Source: DASRJX01 sp035649235 (GTDB lineage: Bacteria > Acidobacteriota > Polarisedimenticolia > Gp22-AA2). Taken from it: a DNA stretch of 17,470 nt. Both the position numbers and the translations under genes were made by a program. Position 1 is the first letter of the stretch. Each line of letters starts with the position of its first letter. Below are positions 8,279 through 16,212 of the stretch, in pieces. The notes below the pieces were generated by a model. That model ran no database searches and was not told where the DNA came from. It was given only the letters and a program-made list of their open reading frames with translations. The stretch lies in the NCBI GenBank assembly GCA_035649235.1, contig DASRJX010000114.1:1-17470 (forward strand), given 5' to 3'.

Positions 8279-9859
8279 GTGCTGGGCCGCCGTGAGACCC
8301 GCGTGACCATCGGCAACCGCCTCATCGTCTCCCTCTGCATCCCCCTCGTCGCCATCATGATCCTGTTCGCCTGGCTGGACCAGAAGCGCAGCAAGGCGCT
8401 TCTTCGGGAGGAGCTGGTCCGGGAAGGGCGCGCCATCGCCCTGATCGCGCAGCTCACCATGGAGGACTACCTCCGCGACCACCAGATCCAGGACGCCCGC
8501 GAGATGATGGACCGGGTCACCGGCTACGAGCGGGTCCTCGGCGTCCGGCTGTTCGATGCGCGGGGGCAGATGGTCTATCAGTCGCAGGCGATCGGCCCCT
8601 CTGTTCCCGTTCAGGGGTCCGACCTGCAACGCTCCCTCGCGGAGCGGCGCACCGTCGAGAGCGAGTGGCTCCTGGACGACGAGCCGGTCATCAGCTTCTT
8701 CATGCCGCTGAGGGGGCCCCAGGGCGAGCCCGCGGGGGCGGTGCAGATCCTGCAGCACGAGTCGTTCATCGCCGAGGCGGCGGGGGCGGCGCGCCGTTCG
8801 GAGCTGACGCTGACGCTCATCATGATCCTGGCGACGGCGGTCGTCGTGATCCTGGTGACGCGGGTCAGCGTCGCCGCTCCGGTGGCGGCGCTGGTGCAGA
8901 GCCTGCGGGAGATCGGCGGCGGCGAACTGACGGCCCGGGCGCCGGTGAGGCGCCGCGACGAGATCGGCCGGCTCGCGGCCGAGTTCAACGGCATGGCGGA
9001 GCGCCTCGAGACGGCCCGGCGCCAGCTCCTGGCCGGTCAGGAGGAGCGCCGCAGGATGGAGCTCGAGCTCCGGAACGCCGAGAGGCTCGCGAGCGTCGGC
9101 CGGCTCGCGGCCGGCCTGGCGCACGAGATCGGCACGCCCCTCAACGTGATCGGCGGGCGGGCGGAGGCCCTGCAGCGCGGGCTCCCGGAAAGGGAGCCGG
9201 CGCAGAAACACCTGCGCATCATCACCGATCAGATCGAGCGGATTTCGCGCATCGTCCGCGACATGCTGGATTTCGCGCGCAGCCGCGAGACCCGCCTGCA
9301 GCCGGTCGACATCTCCCTTGTCATTCGCAGGGTGCTGGAGCTGCTCGACCACCGCCTGGCCGAAGCCGGGGTCGGCGCCGAGTCCGACCTGCCGCCGGAT
9401 CTCCCCTCCGTCGCCGCGGACGCCGACCGGCTCCATCAGGTGTTTCTCAACCTGGCCACGAACGCCCTCGACGCCATGCCGGGCGGCGGCCGTCTCCGGT
9501 TCATGGGCCGCCGTGCCGGCGGCCCCGGAGCCGAGGCCGATCCCCCGGGCGCCGGCTGCGTCGAGGTCACGGTCGAGGACACCGGGACGGGGATCGCCAG
9601 CGAGAACCTGCATCGGATCTTCGATCCGTTCTTCACGACCAAGGAGGTGGGACGCGGCACCGGGCTGGGCCTCGCCGTGTCGTACGGCATCGTCCGCGAG
9701 CACCGCGGCACCATCGCCGTCGACAGCCGACCGGGCCTGGGGTCGCGCTTCACGGTGCGTCTCCCAATCGCCTCTCCGGCGCCGGAGCACGCCGCGGGCG
9801 CGGCGGACGCGGGAGCGCCGGCCGCGTCTCGGGCGGTCGTGGCCGAGGCCGGGCGATGA
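8279..9859 (+). CDS. Membrane sensor histidine kinase (HAMP-HisKA-HATPase)
   Basis: This transmembrane sensor kinase of up to 526 residues is the likely phosphate donor for the NtrC-type regulator that follows. Membrane helices lie at about residues 11-29 (RLIVSLCIPLVAIMILFAW) and 179-196 (LTLTLIMILATAVVVILV). They bracket an extracytoplasmic sensor region of about 150 residues. A HAMP linker comes next, then the phosphoacceptor His282 in GLAHEIGTPLNVIGG. The ATP-binding domain shows the N box (HQVFLNLATNALDAM), G1 (VEDTGTGI), the F box (FDPFFTTKE) and G2 (GRGTGLGLAV). The H box and TTKE-type F box match kinases paired with NtrC-type regulators. GTG at 8279 is the longest start. GTG at 8303, giving MTIGNRLIVSL, is equally plausible, and neither has a strong ribosome site. 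The stop overlaps the next start as ATGA, which implies coupled translation. The ligand is unknown. Confidence 0.94.
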   Translation: MLGRRETRVTIGNRLIVSLCIPLVAIMILFAWLDQKRSKALLREELVREGRAIALIAQLTMEDYLRDHQIQDAREMMDRVTGYERVLGVRLFDARGQMVYQSQAIGPSVPVQGSDLQRSLAERRTVESEWLLDDEPVISFFMPLRGPQGEPAGAVQILQHESFIAEAAGAARRSELTLTLIMILATAVVVILVTRVSVAAPVAALVQSLREIGGGELTARAPVRRRDEIGRLAAEFNGMAERLETARRQLLAGQEERRRMELELRNAERLASVGRLAAGLAHEIGTPLNVIGGRAEALQRGLPEREPAQKHLRIITDQIERISRIVRDMLDFARSRETRLQPVDISLVIRRVLELLDHRLAEAGVGAESDLPPDLPSVAADADRLHQVFLNLATNALDAMPGGGRLRFMGRRAGGPGAEADPPGAGCVEVTVEDTGTGIASENLHRIFDPFFTTKEVGRGTGLGLAVSYGIVREHRGTIAVDSRPGLGSRFTVRLPIASPAPEHAAGAADAGAPAASRAVVAEAGR

Positions 9860-11211
9860 TCCGCGAGGGCGGGCGTCTGCTGGTCGTCGAGGACGATGAC
9901 GCCATGCGCGCGCTGCTCGAAGAGGAGTTGCGCCAAGCCGGCCATGCGGTCAGCGCTGCCGCCAGCGGGAATGAGGCGCTGGCGATCCTCGACGCGACGC
10001 CGATCGACGTCGTGGTCAGCGATCTCGTCATGCCCGGCCTGCGCGGCGACGACCTGCTGGCCGGGATCAGGCGGCGCTACCCGGAGATCCCGGTCGTCAT
10101 CATCACGGCGTTCGGCAGCATCGACTCGGCCGTGGCGATGGTGAAGTCGGGCGCCTTCCATTACCTCGCCAAGCCATTCCGCACCGGGCACCTCCTGATG
10201 ACGGTCGCGAACGCCCTGCGCGAGCGCAGGCTGCGGATGGAGATCCGGGGCCTGAGGGACGCGCTGGGGGGTGGCAGAGACGCGCTGGTCGCCGAGGGCC
10301 CGGCCATGCGCAGCGTCCTGGAGATCATCGGCCGGGCCGCGGCCGTCGACTCCCCGGTCCTCATCCTCGGAGAGAGCGGCTCCGGCAAGGAGCTGGTGGC
10401 GCGGGCGCTGCACGACGGCGGCCCGCGGCGCACCTTTGCCTTCCAGGCGCTCAACTGCTCGGCCATCCCCGAGACGCTCCTGGAGAGCCAGCTGTTCGGA
10501 CATCGCCGGGGCGCGTTCACCGACGCCCGGGAGGATCGGCGCGGCCTGATCCAGGAGGCGGACGGCGGCACCCTGTTCCTGGACGAGGTCGGCGACATGC
10601 CGCTTCCCCTGCAGTCGAAGCTGCTGCGGGTCCTGCAGGCGCGGGAGATCCAGCCGCTCGGCGCGGCCTCTCCCGTCCGCGTCGACGTCCGCGTGGTGGC
10701 GGCGACGCACCGGGACCTCGAGGCCCTGATCGCCGCCGAGCGGTTCCGGCAGGACCTTTACTTCCGACTCGACGTCATCGAGGTGCGGGTCCCCCCGCTG
10801 CGCGAGCGGCCGGAGGATCTCGTGCCGCTCGTGGCGCTGCTGCTCGAGAAGCACTGCCGCCGCCTCGGCCGCGGTCCGTGCACCGTGTCGCTCGAGGCGA
10901 TGGAGGCCCTGCGGCGCCATTCCTGGCCCGGCAACGTGCGCGAGCTTCAGAACGCCCTCGAGCGGGCGCTCGTCCTGGGACGCGACGACGTCATCTGGCC
11001 GCACGATCTGCCCGAAGCGATCGGACGGCCACAGCCGCCCGGACGGGAGTCGCCCGCGGGCGAAAGCACTCTCGCCGACGTCGAGCGCGAGCACATCCTG
11101 ACGACGCTGCGCTCGTTGAAGGGGAACAAGGCGGCGGCCGCCCGCGTCCTGGGGCTGGATCGGAAGACGCTCTATCGCAGGCTCGACCGCTACGGCGCGC
11201 GCGAGCCCTAG
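9856..11211 (+). CDS. NtrC-type sigma-54-dependent response regulator
   Basis: This 451-residue enhancer-binding regulator is the likely partner of the upstream kinase. The receiver domain (about residues 7-120) has the acidic pocket EDDD, phospho-acceptor Asp56 (VVSDLVMPG), the Thr switch in ITAFGS and the conserved Lys in LAKPF. The AAA+ domain (about 145-375) has Walker A GESGSGKE (172-179), Walker B GGTLFLDEVGDM and the later WPGNVRELQNALERA motif. A Fis-type helix-turn-helix closes the protein (NKAAAARVLGLDRKTLYRRL). The sigma-54 contact loop reads GAFTDA (219-224) rather than the usual GAFTGA. Translation is coupled to the kinase by the ATGA overlap. A sigma-54 promoter lies about 130 bases downstream of its stop, so the next gene is a probable target. 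Confidence 0.96.
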   Translation: MIREGGRLLVVEDDDAMRALLEEELRQAGHAVSAAASGNEALAILDATPIDVVVSDLVMPGLRGDDLLAGIRRRYPEIPVVIITAFGSIDSAVAMVKSGAFHYLAKPFRTGHLLMTVANALRERRLRMEIRGLRDALGGGRDALVAEGPAMRSVLEIIGRAAAVDSPVLILGESGSGKELVARALHDGGPRRTFAFQALNCSAIPETLLESQLFGHRRGAFTDAREDRRGLIQEADGGTLFLDEVGDMPLPLQSKLLRVLQAREIQPLGAASPVRVDVRVVAATHRDLEALIAAERFRQDLYFRLDVIEVRVPPLRERPEDLVPLVALLLEKHCRRLGRGPCTVSLEAMEALRRHSWPGNVRELQNALERALVLGRDDVIWPHDLPEAIGRPQPPGRESPAGESTLADVEREHILTTLRSLKGNKAAAARVLGLDRKTLYRRLDRYGAREP

Positions 11212-11217
11212 GGGCCC

Positions 11218-11232
11218 GTCCGGGCGACGGAC
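11218..11232. other. Short inverted repeat after the NtrC-type gene
   Basis: GTCCG (11218-11222) and CGGAC (11228-11232) flank GGCGA. Its centre is about 145 bases upstream of the predicted sigma-54 transcription start, a normal distance for an enhancer site of an NtrC-type activator. It could equally be a weak stem at the end of the operon. The arms are short and chance is possible. Confidence 0.25.
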
Positions 11233-11333
11233 TCCGCTCGCGGTCACGCCCCTTTTCGCCCCACCTGTGGCGCCCTGCCCCGCTCCGCACCGCGTCTCCG
11301 CTCCCGCGCGCGCCGTTTTCGAGGACTCAGGTT

Positions 11334-11346
11334 CCAGGCGCCCTGG
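11334..11346. other. Inverted repeat touching the -24 box
   Basis: CCAGG (11334-11338) and CCTGG (11342-11346) flank CGC, and the right arm contains the GG of the -24 element. A protein bound here would compete with sigma-54 RNA polymerase. This is a possible operator of low certainty. Confidence 0.25.
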
Positions 11347-11358
11347 CACCGGGTTTGC
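11344..11358 (+). promoter_or_regulatory. rpoN-dependent promoter: Sigma-54 (-24/-12) promoter of the receiver-domain gene
   Basis: The sequence TGGCACcgggtTTGC matches the TGGCAC-N5-TTGC consensus at every fixed position. The GG (11345-11346) and GC (11357-11358) have the required 12-base offset. Transcription would start near 11370, giving a leader of about 43 bases to the ATG at 11413. The gene just upstream encodes a sigma-54 activator, which strengthens the call. Confidence 0.8.
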
Positions 11359-11412
11359 CTGACTGGACCTGGGCCGGACGGCACTTCGAGTGGCCGCGGC
11401 AGGAGCGCCATC

Positions 11413-11874
11413 ATGAACACGAGTCCTGGACTGAGCCGAGACGAAGAGGCCTTGCTGTCACTCCACAAGAGGACCGACACACTGGCGAGAGTGCTGGTCG
11501 TGGAGGACGACGACGACATGCGCGCCTGGGTCGAGGAGGTGCTGCGCGAGGAAGGTTACGAGGTCCGCGGCGCGCCGGACAGCCTGTCGGCGCTCGTCGC
11601 CCTGCTTCAGGAAACGCCGGACGTCGTCGTCACCGACTGGAAGATGCCCGACATGGATGGGCTGCAGCTCCTCGCGGCCCTCAGGCGCTGCAACCCTCAG
11701 GTTCAGGTCGTCTTCGTCACGGCCTATGCCGACGAGCCGTTCCTGAAGCGCGTGATGCACGAGGGAGCGTTCAGCTGCCTGTCCAAGCCGTTCCCGCGGC
11801 GGCACCTTCTGGCGCACGTACAGGGGGCGGTCATCTGCTCCCGGCTCGCGGGTCAGCGCAGCCATCCCGCCTGA
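11413..11874 (+). CDS. Stand-alone receiver-domain (CheY-like) response regulator
   Basis: This 153-residue protein is essentially one receiver domain (about residues 25-145) after a 25-residue N-terminal extension. It has the acidic pocket VVEDDDD, phospho-acceptor Asp75 (VVTDWKMPDMDG), the Thr of FVTAYAD and the Lys of LSKPF. No DNA-binding or enzymatic output domain follows, so it probably acts by protein contact or as a phosphate relay. The ATG at 11413 has GGAG about 8 bases upstream. Its sigma-54 promoter and position behind the NtrC-type regulator suggest it is a downstream element of that signalling system. Its cognate kinase could be the one at 8279-9859 or another elsewhere. Confidence 0.93.
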   Translation: MNTSPGLSRDEEALLSLHKRTDTLARVLVVEDDDDMRAWVEEVLREEGYEVRGAPDSLSALVALLQETPDVVVTDWKMPDMDGLQLLAALRRCNPQVQVVFVTAYADEPFLKRVMHEGAFSCLSKPFPRRHLLAHVQGAVICSRLAGQRSHPA

Positions 11875-11945
11875 CCGGGCGCGCCTCCACCGCGGATTGA
11901 CGCGCGCTCGGCGCTGCTGTCATGCTGGCGCGCCGGAGGGGCGCG

Positions 11946-13256
11946 ATGGACGGCACGAGGACACCGGAGCCTTCGCTCGTCCGCGCGGTCGGGACGTGGG
12001 GGCTGGCGGCCAGCATCGTGAACGTCACGATCGGAGGCGGGATCTTCCGCCTGCCGGCGCTCGTCGCCGCCTCGCTGGGCGCCGCGGCTCCGCTGTCCTT
12101 CCTGGTGTGTGCTTTGGCCATGGGGCTGATCGTCGTCTGCTTCGCCGAGGCGGGACGGCGCGTCGACCTGACGGGCGGGCCGTACGCCTACGTCGAGGTC
12201 GCGTTCGGCCGCTTCGCCGGGTACCTCGCCGGCGTCCTCGTGTGGCTCCTCGGGACGCTGGCGGTCGCGGCGGTCGCGACCATCTTCGCCGATTCCGTGG
12301 CCGCGCTCCTGCCGTCCCTCGCCGGCCCTCTCGGGAGGGCGGCCTTCCTGGTCGTGACCTTCGGCCTCCTGAGCGCCGTCAACATCCGCGGCGTCCGGCA
12401 GGGCACCTGGCTCAACGGCGTCGCGGCGGCGGCGAAGCTGCTGCCTCTCCTGCTCCTCATCGCCTTCGGGGCCTTCGCCATCCATCCGTCCAACCTCGCC
12501 TGGACGAATCCGGTCTCGGCCGGCGAGGTGGCGCGCGCCTCGATCCTGCTGATCTTCGCCTTCAGCGGCGTCGAGAGCGCGCTCGTGCCGAGCGGCGAGA
12601 TCCGGGACGTGCGACGGACCGTGCCCAGGGCCATCCTGGCCGCGATGCTCGTGATCACCGGCGTCTATCTCGCGGTCCAGACCGTGGCCCAGGGCGTCCT
12701 GGGCATAGCACTGGCCTCGGAGAGGACGCCTCTGGCGGCGGCCGCGGACAGGGTCTTCGGGACCTGGGGCGGGACGATGCTCCTCGTCGGCGCCACCGTG
12801 TCGATGTTCGGCTACGTGAGCGGCATGACGCTGGCGGTGCCGCGAGCGCTGTTCGCCTTCGGACGGGACGGATTCCTGCCGCGCGCCGTGGCCCGCGTGC
12901 ACCCTGTGTATCGCACGCCCCACCTCGCCATCGCCACACAGAGCGTCCTCGTCTGCGCTCTCGCGATCACCAGCGGCTTCGAGCGGCTCGCCATCCTGGC
13001 GAACCTCGTCACGCTGCTCCTCTACGCCGCCTGCTGCCTCGCCGCCTGGGCGCTGGCGCGGCGCGATCACGGAGGCACGGGGACGCCGCGACCGCAGTGG
13101 CGCCTGGCGCTGGCGCCGTCGCTCGCCTGCGTCACCATCGCCTGGATGCTGACGAGCATCACCTGGGAGGAATGGCGGATCGCGGGACTCCTCCTGTCCG
13201 CGGCCAGCCTGCTGTTCCTTCTGACCGTTCGGTCGCGGGCGCGCGCCCTCGCCTGA
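11946..13256 (+). CDS. APC-superfamily amino acid permease
   Basis: This 436-residue inner-membrane transporter shows about 12 hydrophobic helices. Helix 1 holds the unwound substrate motif of the APC family (NVTIGGGIFRLPA), helix 6 reads ILLIFAFSGVESALVPSGEI, and the loop after helix 8 has the typical VPRALFAFGRDGFLP. These features point to amino acid or polyamine transport driven by an ion gradient. The substrate is not readable. An ATG at 11922 is in frame, but ATG at 11946 has a close GGAGGGG ribosome site and is preferred. It starts 71 bases after the receiver gene and might be read from the same transcript. It ends 6 bases from the opposing phosphatase gene. Confidence 0.94.
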   Translation: MDGTRTPEPSLVRAVGTWGLAASIVNVTIGGGIFRLPALVAASLGAAAPLSFLVCALAMGLIVVCFAEAGRRVDLTGGPYAYVEVAFGRFAGYLAGVLVWLLGTLAVAAVATIFADSVAALLPSLAGPLGRAAFLVVTFGLLSAVNIRGVRQGTWLNGVAAAAKLLPLLLLIAFGAFAIHPSNLAWTNPVSAGEVARASILLIFAFSGVESALVPSGEIRDVRRTVPRAILAAMLVITGVYLAVQTVAQGVLGIALASERTPLAAAADRVFGTWGGTMLLVGATVSMFGYVSGMTLAVPRALFAFGRDGFLPRAVARVHPVYRTPHLAIATQSVLVCALAITSGFERLAILANLVTLLLYAACCLAAWALARRDHGGTGTPRPQWRLALAPSLACVTIAWMLTSITWEEWRIAGLLLSAASLLFLLTVRSRARALA

Positions 13257-13262
13257 CGCGCC

Positions 13263-14402
13263 TCAGGAGCGGGCGAACTCCGCCAGCAGGACCGTCAGGT
13301 CGTCCTCGGGCGGCCTGCCGCCGGCGTGCCTCTTTGCCTCGTCCATGAGGTCGCGCGCCATATCGTCGAGGCGGACGCGCGACGCGAGGAGACGCTTCAC
13401 GAGGCGCTCCCGGCCGTACTCCAGGCCCGCCGCGTCGCGCACCTCGTACAGGCCGTCCGAGTAGAGGGCCAGCCGCTCTCCCGGAAGGAGCCGCTCCTCC
13501 CGCACCGGGTCACGCGAGAGCCCGATCCCGAACGACAGCAGGGGCGTCGTGGCGGCGAGCTGCACGGCGCCCCGATCGCCGCCCCAGAGGAGGGCCGGGG
13601 GGTGGCCGGCATTGAGGTACTGCAGCGTCCGCCGGCTCGCGTCGGCGATGCCGATGAACAGCGTGACGACGCGCTGCTGGCTGAGCGGCGCGAGGGTGTC
13701 CAGGATCGCCTTCGCCGCCGGCAGGATCTCTCCCTGCTCCTGCAGGGCCTGGCCGACGGCGGCCTTGATCATCCCGGTCACGAGCGCCGCGGCCACGCCG
13801 TGGCCCGCCACGTCGGCCACCATCAGCATGAGCCGGTCGGAGGCGAGCGGCTGGACGTCGTGGATGTCCCCTCCCACGGTCTCGCAGGAGAGGTGCGCCG
13901 CGGCGACGTTTAGGCGGCCGAAGCTCTTCGGCAGGCCGCGGGGCAGGAGCGCCAGCTGGAAGCGCCGGGCGCGCTCGAGGTCCTCCGTCAGGCGGCCGAT
14001 CAGCTCGTCGCGCTCCCGCTCCAGCTGCTGGATCTCGAGGCAGCGCTCCACCAGCGACGTCAGCACCGAGCGGGAGAACGGCTTGGTGATGAAGAAACCG
14101 GCGCGCTCCTTGACCGAGCGCACCAGCTTCTCGTCCAGATCGGAGATCGAACCCGTGACCAGGATCACCTCCGTCGCCGGGCGCGCCTCCTTGATGGCGC
14201 GCGTGAGCTGGAACCCGTCCATGCCCGGCATGCGAATGTCGATGATAGCGATGTCGAACGGCCTCTCCTTGAAGGCTTTGAGGGCGTCCTCGCCGGAGGC
14301 GGCGCCGCGCACCTCGTGGGCCGGCGCCAGGATGCGCTCCACGGCGCGCAGCATCGCCGCGTCGTCGTCGACCACCAGGACCCGGCCGTGCTCCGGCTTC
14401 AT
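13263..14402 (-). CDS. Response regulator with PP2C/SpoIIE (RsbU-type) phosphatase output
   Basis: This 379-residue regulator has an output domain that is a serine/threonine phosphatase. The receiver domain (about residues 6-125) has DDD in the acidic pocket, phospho-acceptor Asp55 (IIDIRMPGMDG), LVTGS and the Lys of FITKPF. A coiled-coil linker (LEIQQLERERDELIGRLTED) leads to the phosphatase domain. Its metal-binding motifs are VGGDIHDV, VADVAGHGVAAALV, YSDGLYEV and EDDLTVLLAEF. Such proteins usually dephosphorylate an anti-sigma antagonist in a partner-switching cascade, but no antagonist or anti-sigma gene is visible here. The ATG at 14402 overlaps the kinase stop as ATGA, which implies coupled translation and a kinase-regulator pair. 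Confidence 0.95.
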   Translation of the reverse strand: MKPEHGRVLVVDDDAAMLRAVERILAPAHEVRGAASGEDALKAFKERPFDIAIIDIRMPGMDGFQLTRAIKEARPATEVILVTGSISDLDEKLVRSVKERAGFFITKPFSRSVLTSLVERCLEIQQLERERDELIGRLTEDLERARRFQLALLPRGLPKSFGRLNVAAAHLSCETVGGDIHDVQPLASDRLMLMVADVAGHGVAAALVTGMIKAAVGQALQEQGEILPAAKAILDTLAPLSQQRVVTLFIGIADASRRTLQYLNAGHPPALLWGGDRGAVQLAATTPLLSFGIGLSRDPVREERLLPGERLALYSDGLYEVRDAAGLEYGRERLVKRLLASRVRLDDMARDLMDEAKRHAGGRPPEDDLTVLLAEFARS

Positions 14403-16171
14403 GTCCGGGCCTTCGGCGGGCCGCCGCTCGCGGGCGGAAGGGCCAGGGTGGAGGCGCCACGTGCGGGCGCCTTGAGGACGGGGGGCTGGCCGCTCCGTCC
14501 CGCAGCAGGAGCCGTCGGCAGCGACACCAGGACCGTGGTGCCGCGGCCCACGGCGCTCTCGACCGTCATCTCGCCGCCACTCTCCCACAGGATCGACCGG
14601 CAGATCGCGAGGCCCAGCCCGAAGCCGTCGTCCTTGGTGGTGTAGAAGGGCTCGTGGATGCGCTTGAGCTGCTCCGGGGGGATGCCGGCTCCGGAGTCGG
14701 CTACGCGGACCTCGACCCGATCGCGGAGCGCCCGGGCCGTGACCCGTAGCCGTCCGCCCGCCGGCATGGCGTCGAGGGCGTTCGTGAGCAGGTTCAGGAA
14801 CAGCTGCTCCAGCCCGCCGTGGCTGGCATCGATCTCCGGCAGATCCTCCGGCAGGCGGATGTCGAGCGTCACGCCGAGGCGCTTGAAGCGGGTGCCGAGG
14901 ATGGCGACGGTGGCCTTGAGGATCCGCTGCAGCGGCGCCCTCTCGGGAGGACGCACTCCGGAGCGCGCCAGCTGCAGCATGCCGTCGAAGATCCGCTGGC
15001 AGATCTGGGCCGACTGCTCGATCTGCTGCAGGTCCTGGATCAGGACCGTGCGGTCGAACGTCCCCGCCAGCAACTCCTCGCGCGCCTGCTGCGCCAGCGG
15101 CAGGATCGCGCCGATGGCGTTCTTGACGTCGTGCGAGATCGCCCGCGCCAGGTCGGCCATGGCGTGCTTCTTCTCGGCGTCGATGATCCTCTCCTCCATG
15201 GAGAGCGCCCGGCGGGAGTTGTGGATGACCGAGGCGACGTGCCGCAGGACGCGCTCCACGGCCCCGGCCTCCGCGGCGCCGAAGGCGCCGGCCCTTCGCG
15301 CGGCGATCTTGAGGACCCCCAGCGTCTCGTCGTCGTGCACCAGCGGCGCCAGGAGGATCGTCCCCTCGGCCGGCTCCTTGCCCCGCCCGCCCCAGCGCAG
15401 CAGCCGGGCGAGGGACGCGGCCGGGTCGGCCGTCTCGGTGGCGCGCGCGGGGGGCGCCGGCCGGCGCTTCGGGGTCGCGTCGAACGCCACGACGCGCGCG
15501 CCCGTGATGCGCCGGAGGGCGCCGCGCAGGTCGTTCGGCACGCGGACCTTTCTTCCGATGCGGCGGCTCTTGGCCTTCGCCCAGGCGATCTGCTCCGCGT
15601 GCAAGACCAGGCGGGCGCCGTCCTCCTCGGCGATCAGGAGCGCGGAGGAGTGATCGTAGCGGGTCAGGGATCGGAGTCCGTGGAGGATCTGGTAGAAGAG
15701 GTCCTTCGGCCGCAGCTCCCGGACCGTGCGCTCCTTGATCTGGTCGACGACGCGCGCCGTGCGGCGCTCTTCGCGCAGCGCAGCCTCGCGCGCGAGGGTG
15801 CGGCAGACGCGCGTCAGGAACCTCCCGGCGCCCTCAGGAAACGAGCCCTCGGATCGCCGCAGAGCCAGGACACCGGCCGCCTTCTCGCCGATGACGATGG
15901 GGGCCATGATGTCGGTGGGCGGAAGCTCGGGGCGCTTCAGATCGAGGAAGGCGTGGACCGTCGCGTCGTCCCAGAGGTGGCCGTCGCGGCCGAAGCCGAG
16001 GGTGCGGAGCGCGTCCGAGACCGGCTGTCTCAGGATGACGGCGCCGCGGTCCGCCGAGAAAAAGCGCGCGGTGTGGGTCAGCGCCGTCTTGTAGAGCTTG
16101 TCCGGCTCGTCGATCCGCTCCAGGAGACGTCCCAGCTGCAGCTGGAACCGATCGCGCTCGTTGCGTGACAT
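14399..16171 (-). CDS. Soluble GAF-GAF sensor histidine kinase
   Basis: This 590-residue kinase has no membrane helix, so it senses inside the cell. Two GAF-like modules are visible, at about residues 15-160 (FFSADRGAVILRQ, then VIGEKAAGVLALRR) and 180-335 (YDHSSALLIAEEDGARLVL, then APLVHDDETLGVLKIAA). The phosphoacceptor is His347 in LARAISHDVKNAIGAI. The ATP-binding domain has LEQLFLNLLTNALDAM, VADSGAGIP, HEPFYTTKDDG and FGLGLAI. A Pro/Ala-rich tail follows. The start at 16171 has GGAG 10 bases upstream, inside a hairpin. The frame remains open to 16444, but that extension overlaps the selenoprotein gene in another frame and looks non-protein-like. Its partner is the phosphatase with which it overlaps. 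GAF domains often bind small molecules or respond to redox state; the signal here is unknown. Confidence 0.94.
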   Translation of the reverse strand: MSRNERDRFQLQLGRLLERIDEPDKLYKTALTHTARFFSADRGAVILRQPVSDALRTLGFGRDGHLWDDATVHAFLDLKRPELPPTDIMAPIVIGEKAAGVLALRRSEGSFPEGAGRFLTRVCRTLAREAALREERRTARVVDQIKERTVRELRPKDLFYQILHGLRSLTRYDHSSALLIAEEDGARLVLHAEQIAWAKAKSRRIGRKVRVPNDLRGALRRITGARVVAFDATPKRRPAPPARATETADPAASLARLLRWGGRGKEPAEGTILLAPLVHDDETLGVLKIAARRAGAFGAAEAGAVERVLRHVASVIHNSRRALSMEERIIDAEKKHAMADLARAISHDVKNAIGAILPLAQQAREELLAGTFDRTVLIQDLQQIEQSAQICQRIFDGMLQLARSGVRPPERAPLQRILKATVAILGTRFKRLGVTLDIRLPEDLPEIDASHGGLEQLFLNLLTNALDAMPAGGRLRVTARALRDRVEVRVADSGAGIPPEQLKRIHEPFYTTKDDGFGLGLAICRSILWESGGEMTVESAVGRGTTVLVSLPTAPAAGRSGQPPVLKAPARGASTLALPPASGGPPKART

Positions 16172-16181
16172 CGAGTCGAGT

Positions 16182-16200
16182 CTCCGGCCGCCGGCCGGAG
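16182..16200 (-). promoter_or_regulatory. Hairpin sequestering the kinase ribosome binding site
   Basis: In the minus-strand RNA, CTCCGGCC (16200-16193) pairs perfectly with GGCCGGAG (16189-16182) around a 3-base loop. The 3' arm contains the GGAG used by the kinase start at 16171. The selenoprotein stop is only 12 bases before the hairpin. No U-run follows, so termination is unlikely. This suggests translational control of the kinase. Confidence 0.55.
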
Positions 16201-16212
16201 GGCTCAGACGCC

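Noticed and set aside
8665..11211. 848-residue open frame overlapping the kinase and sharing the NtrC-type frame, which could suggest a fused protein
   Set aside because: Its first part is an out-of-frame Arg/Pro-rich reading of the kinase gene. The real regulator starts at 9856 with an ATGA overlap.
9436..11349. Long minus-strand frame opposite the kinase and NtrC-type genes
   Set aside because: It is a shadow frame with no domain signature, opposite genes with complete motifs.
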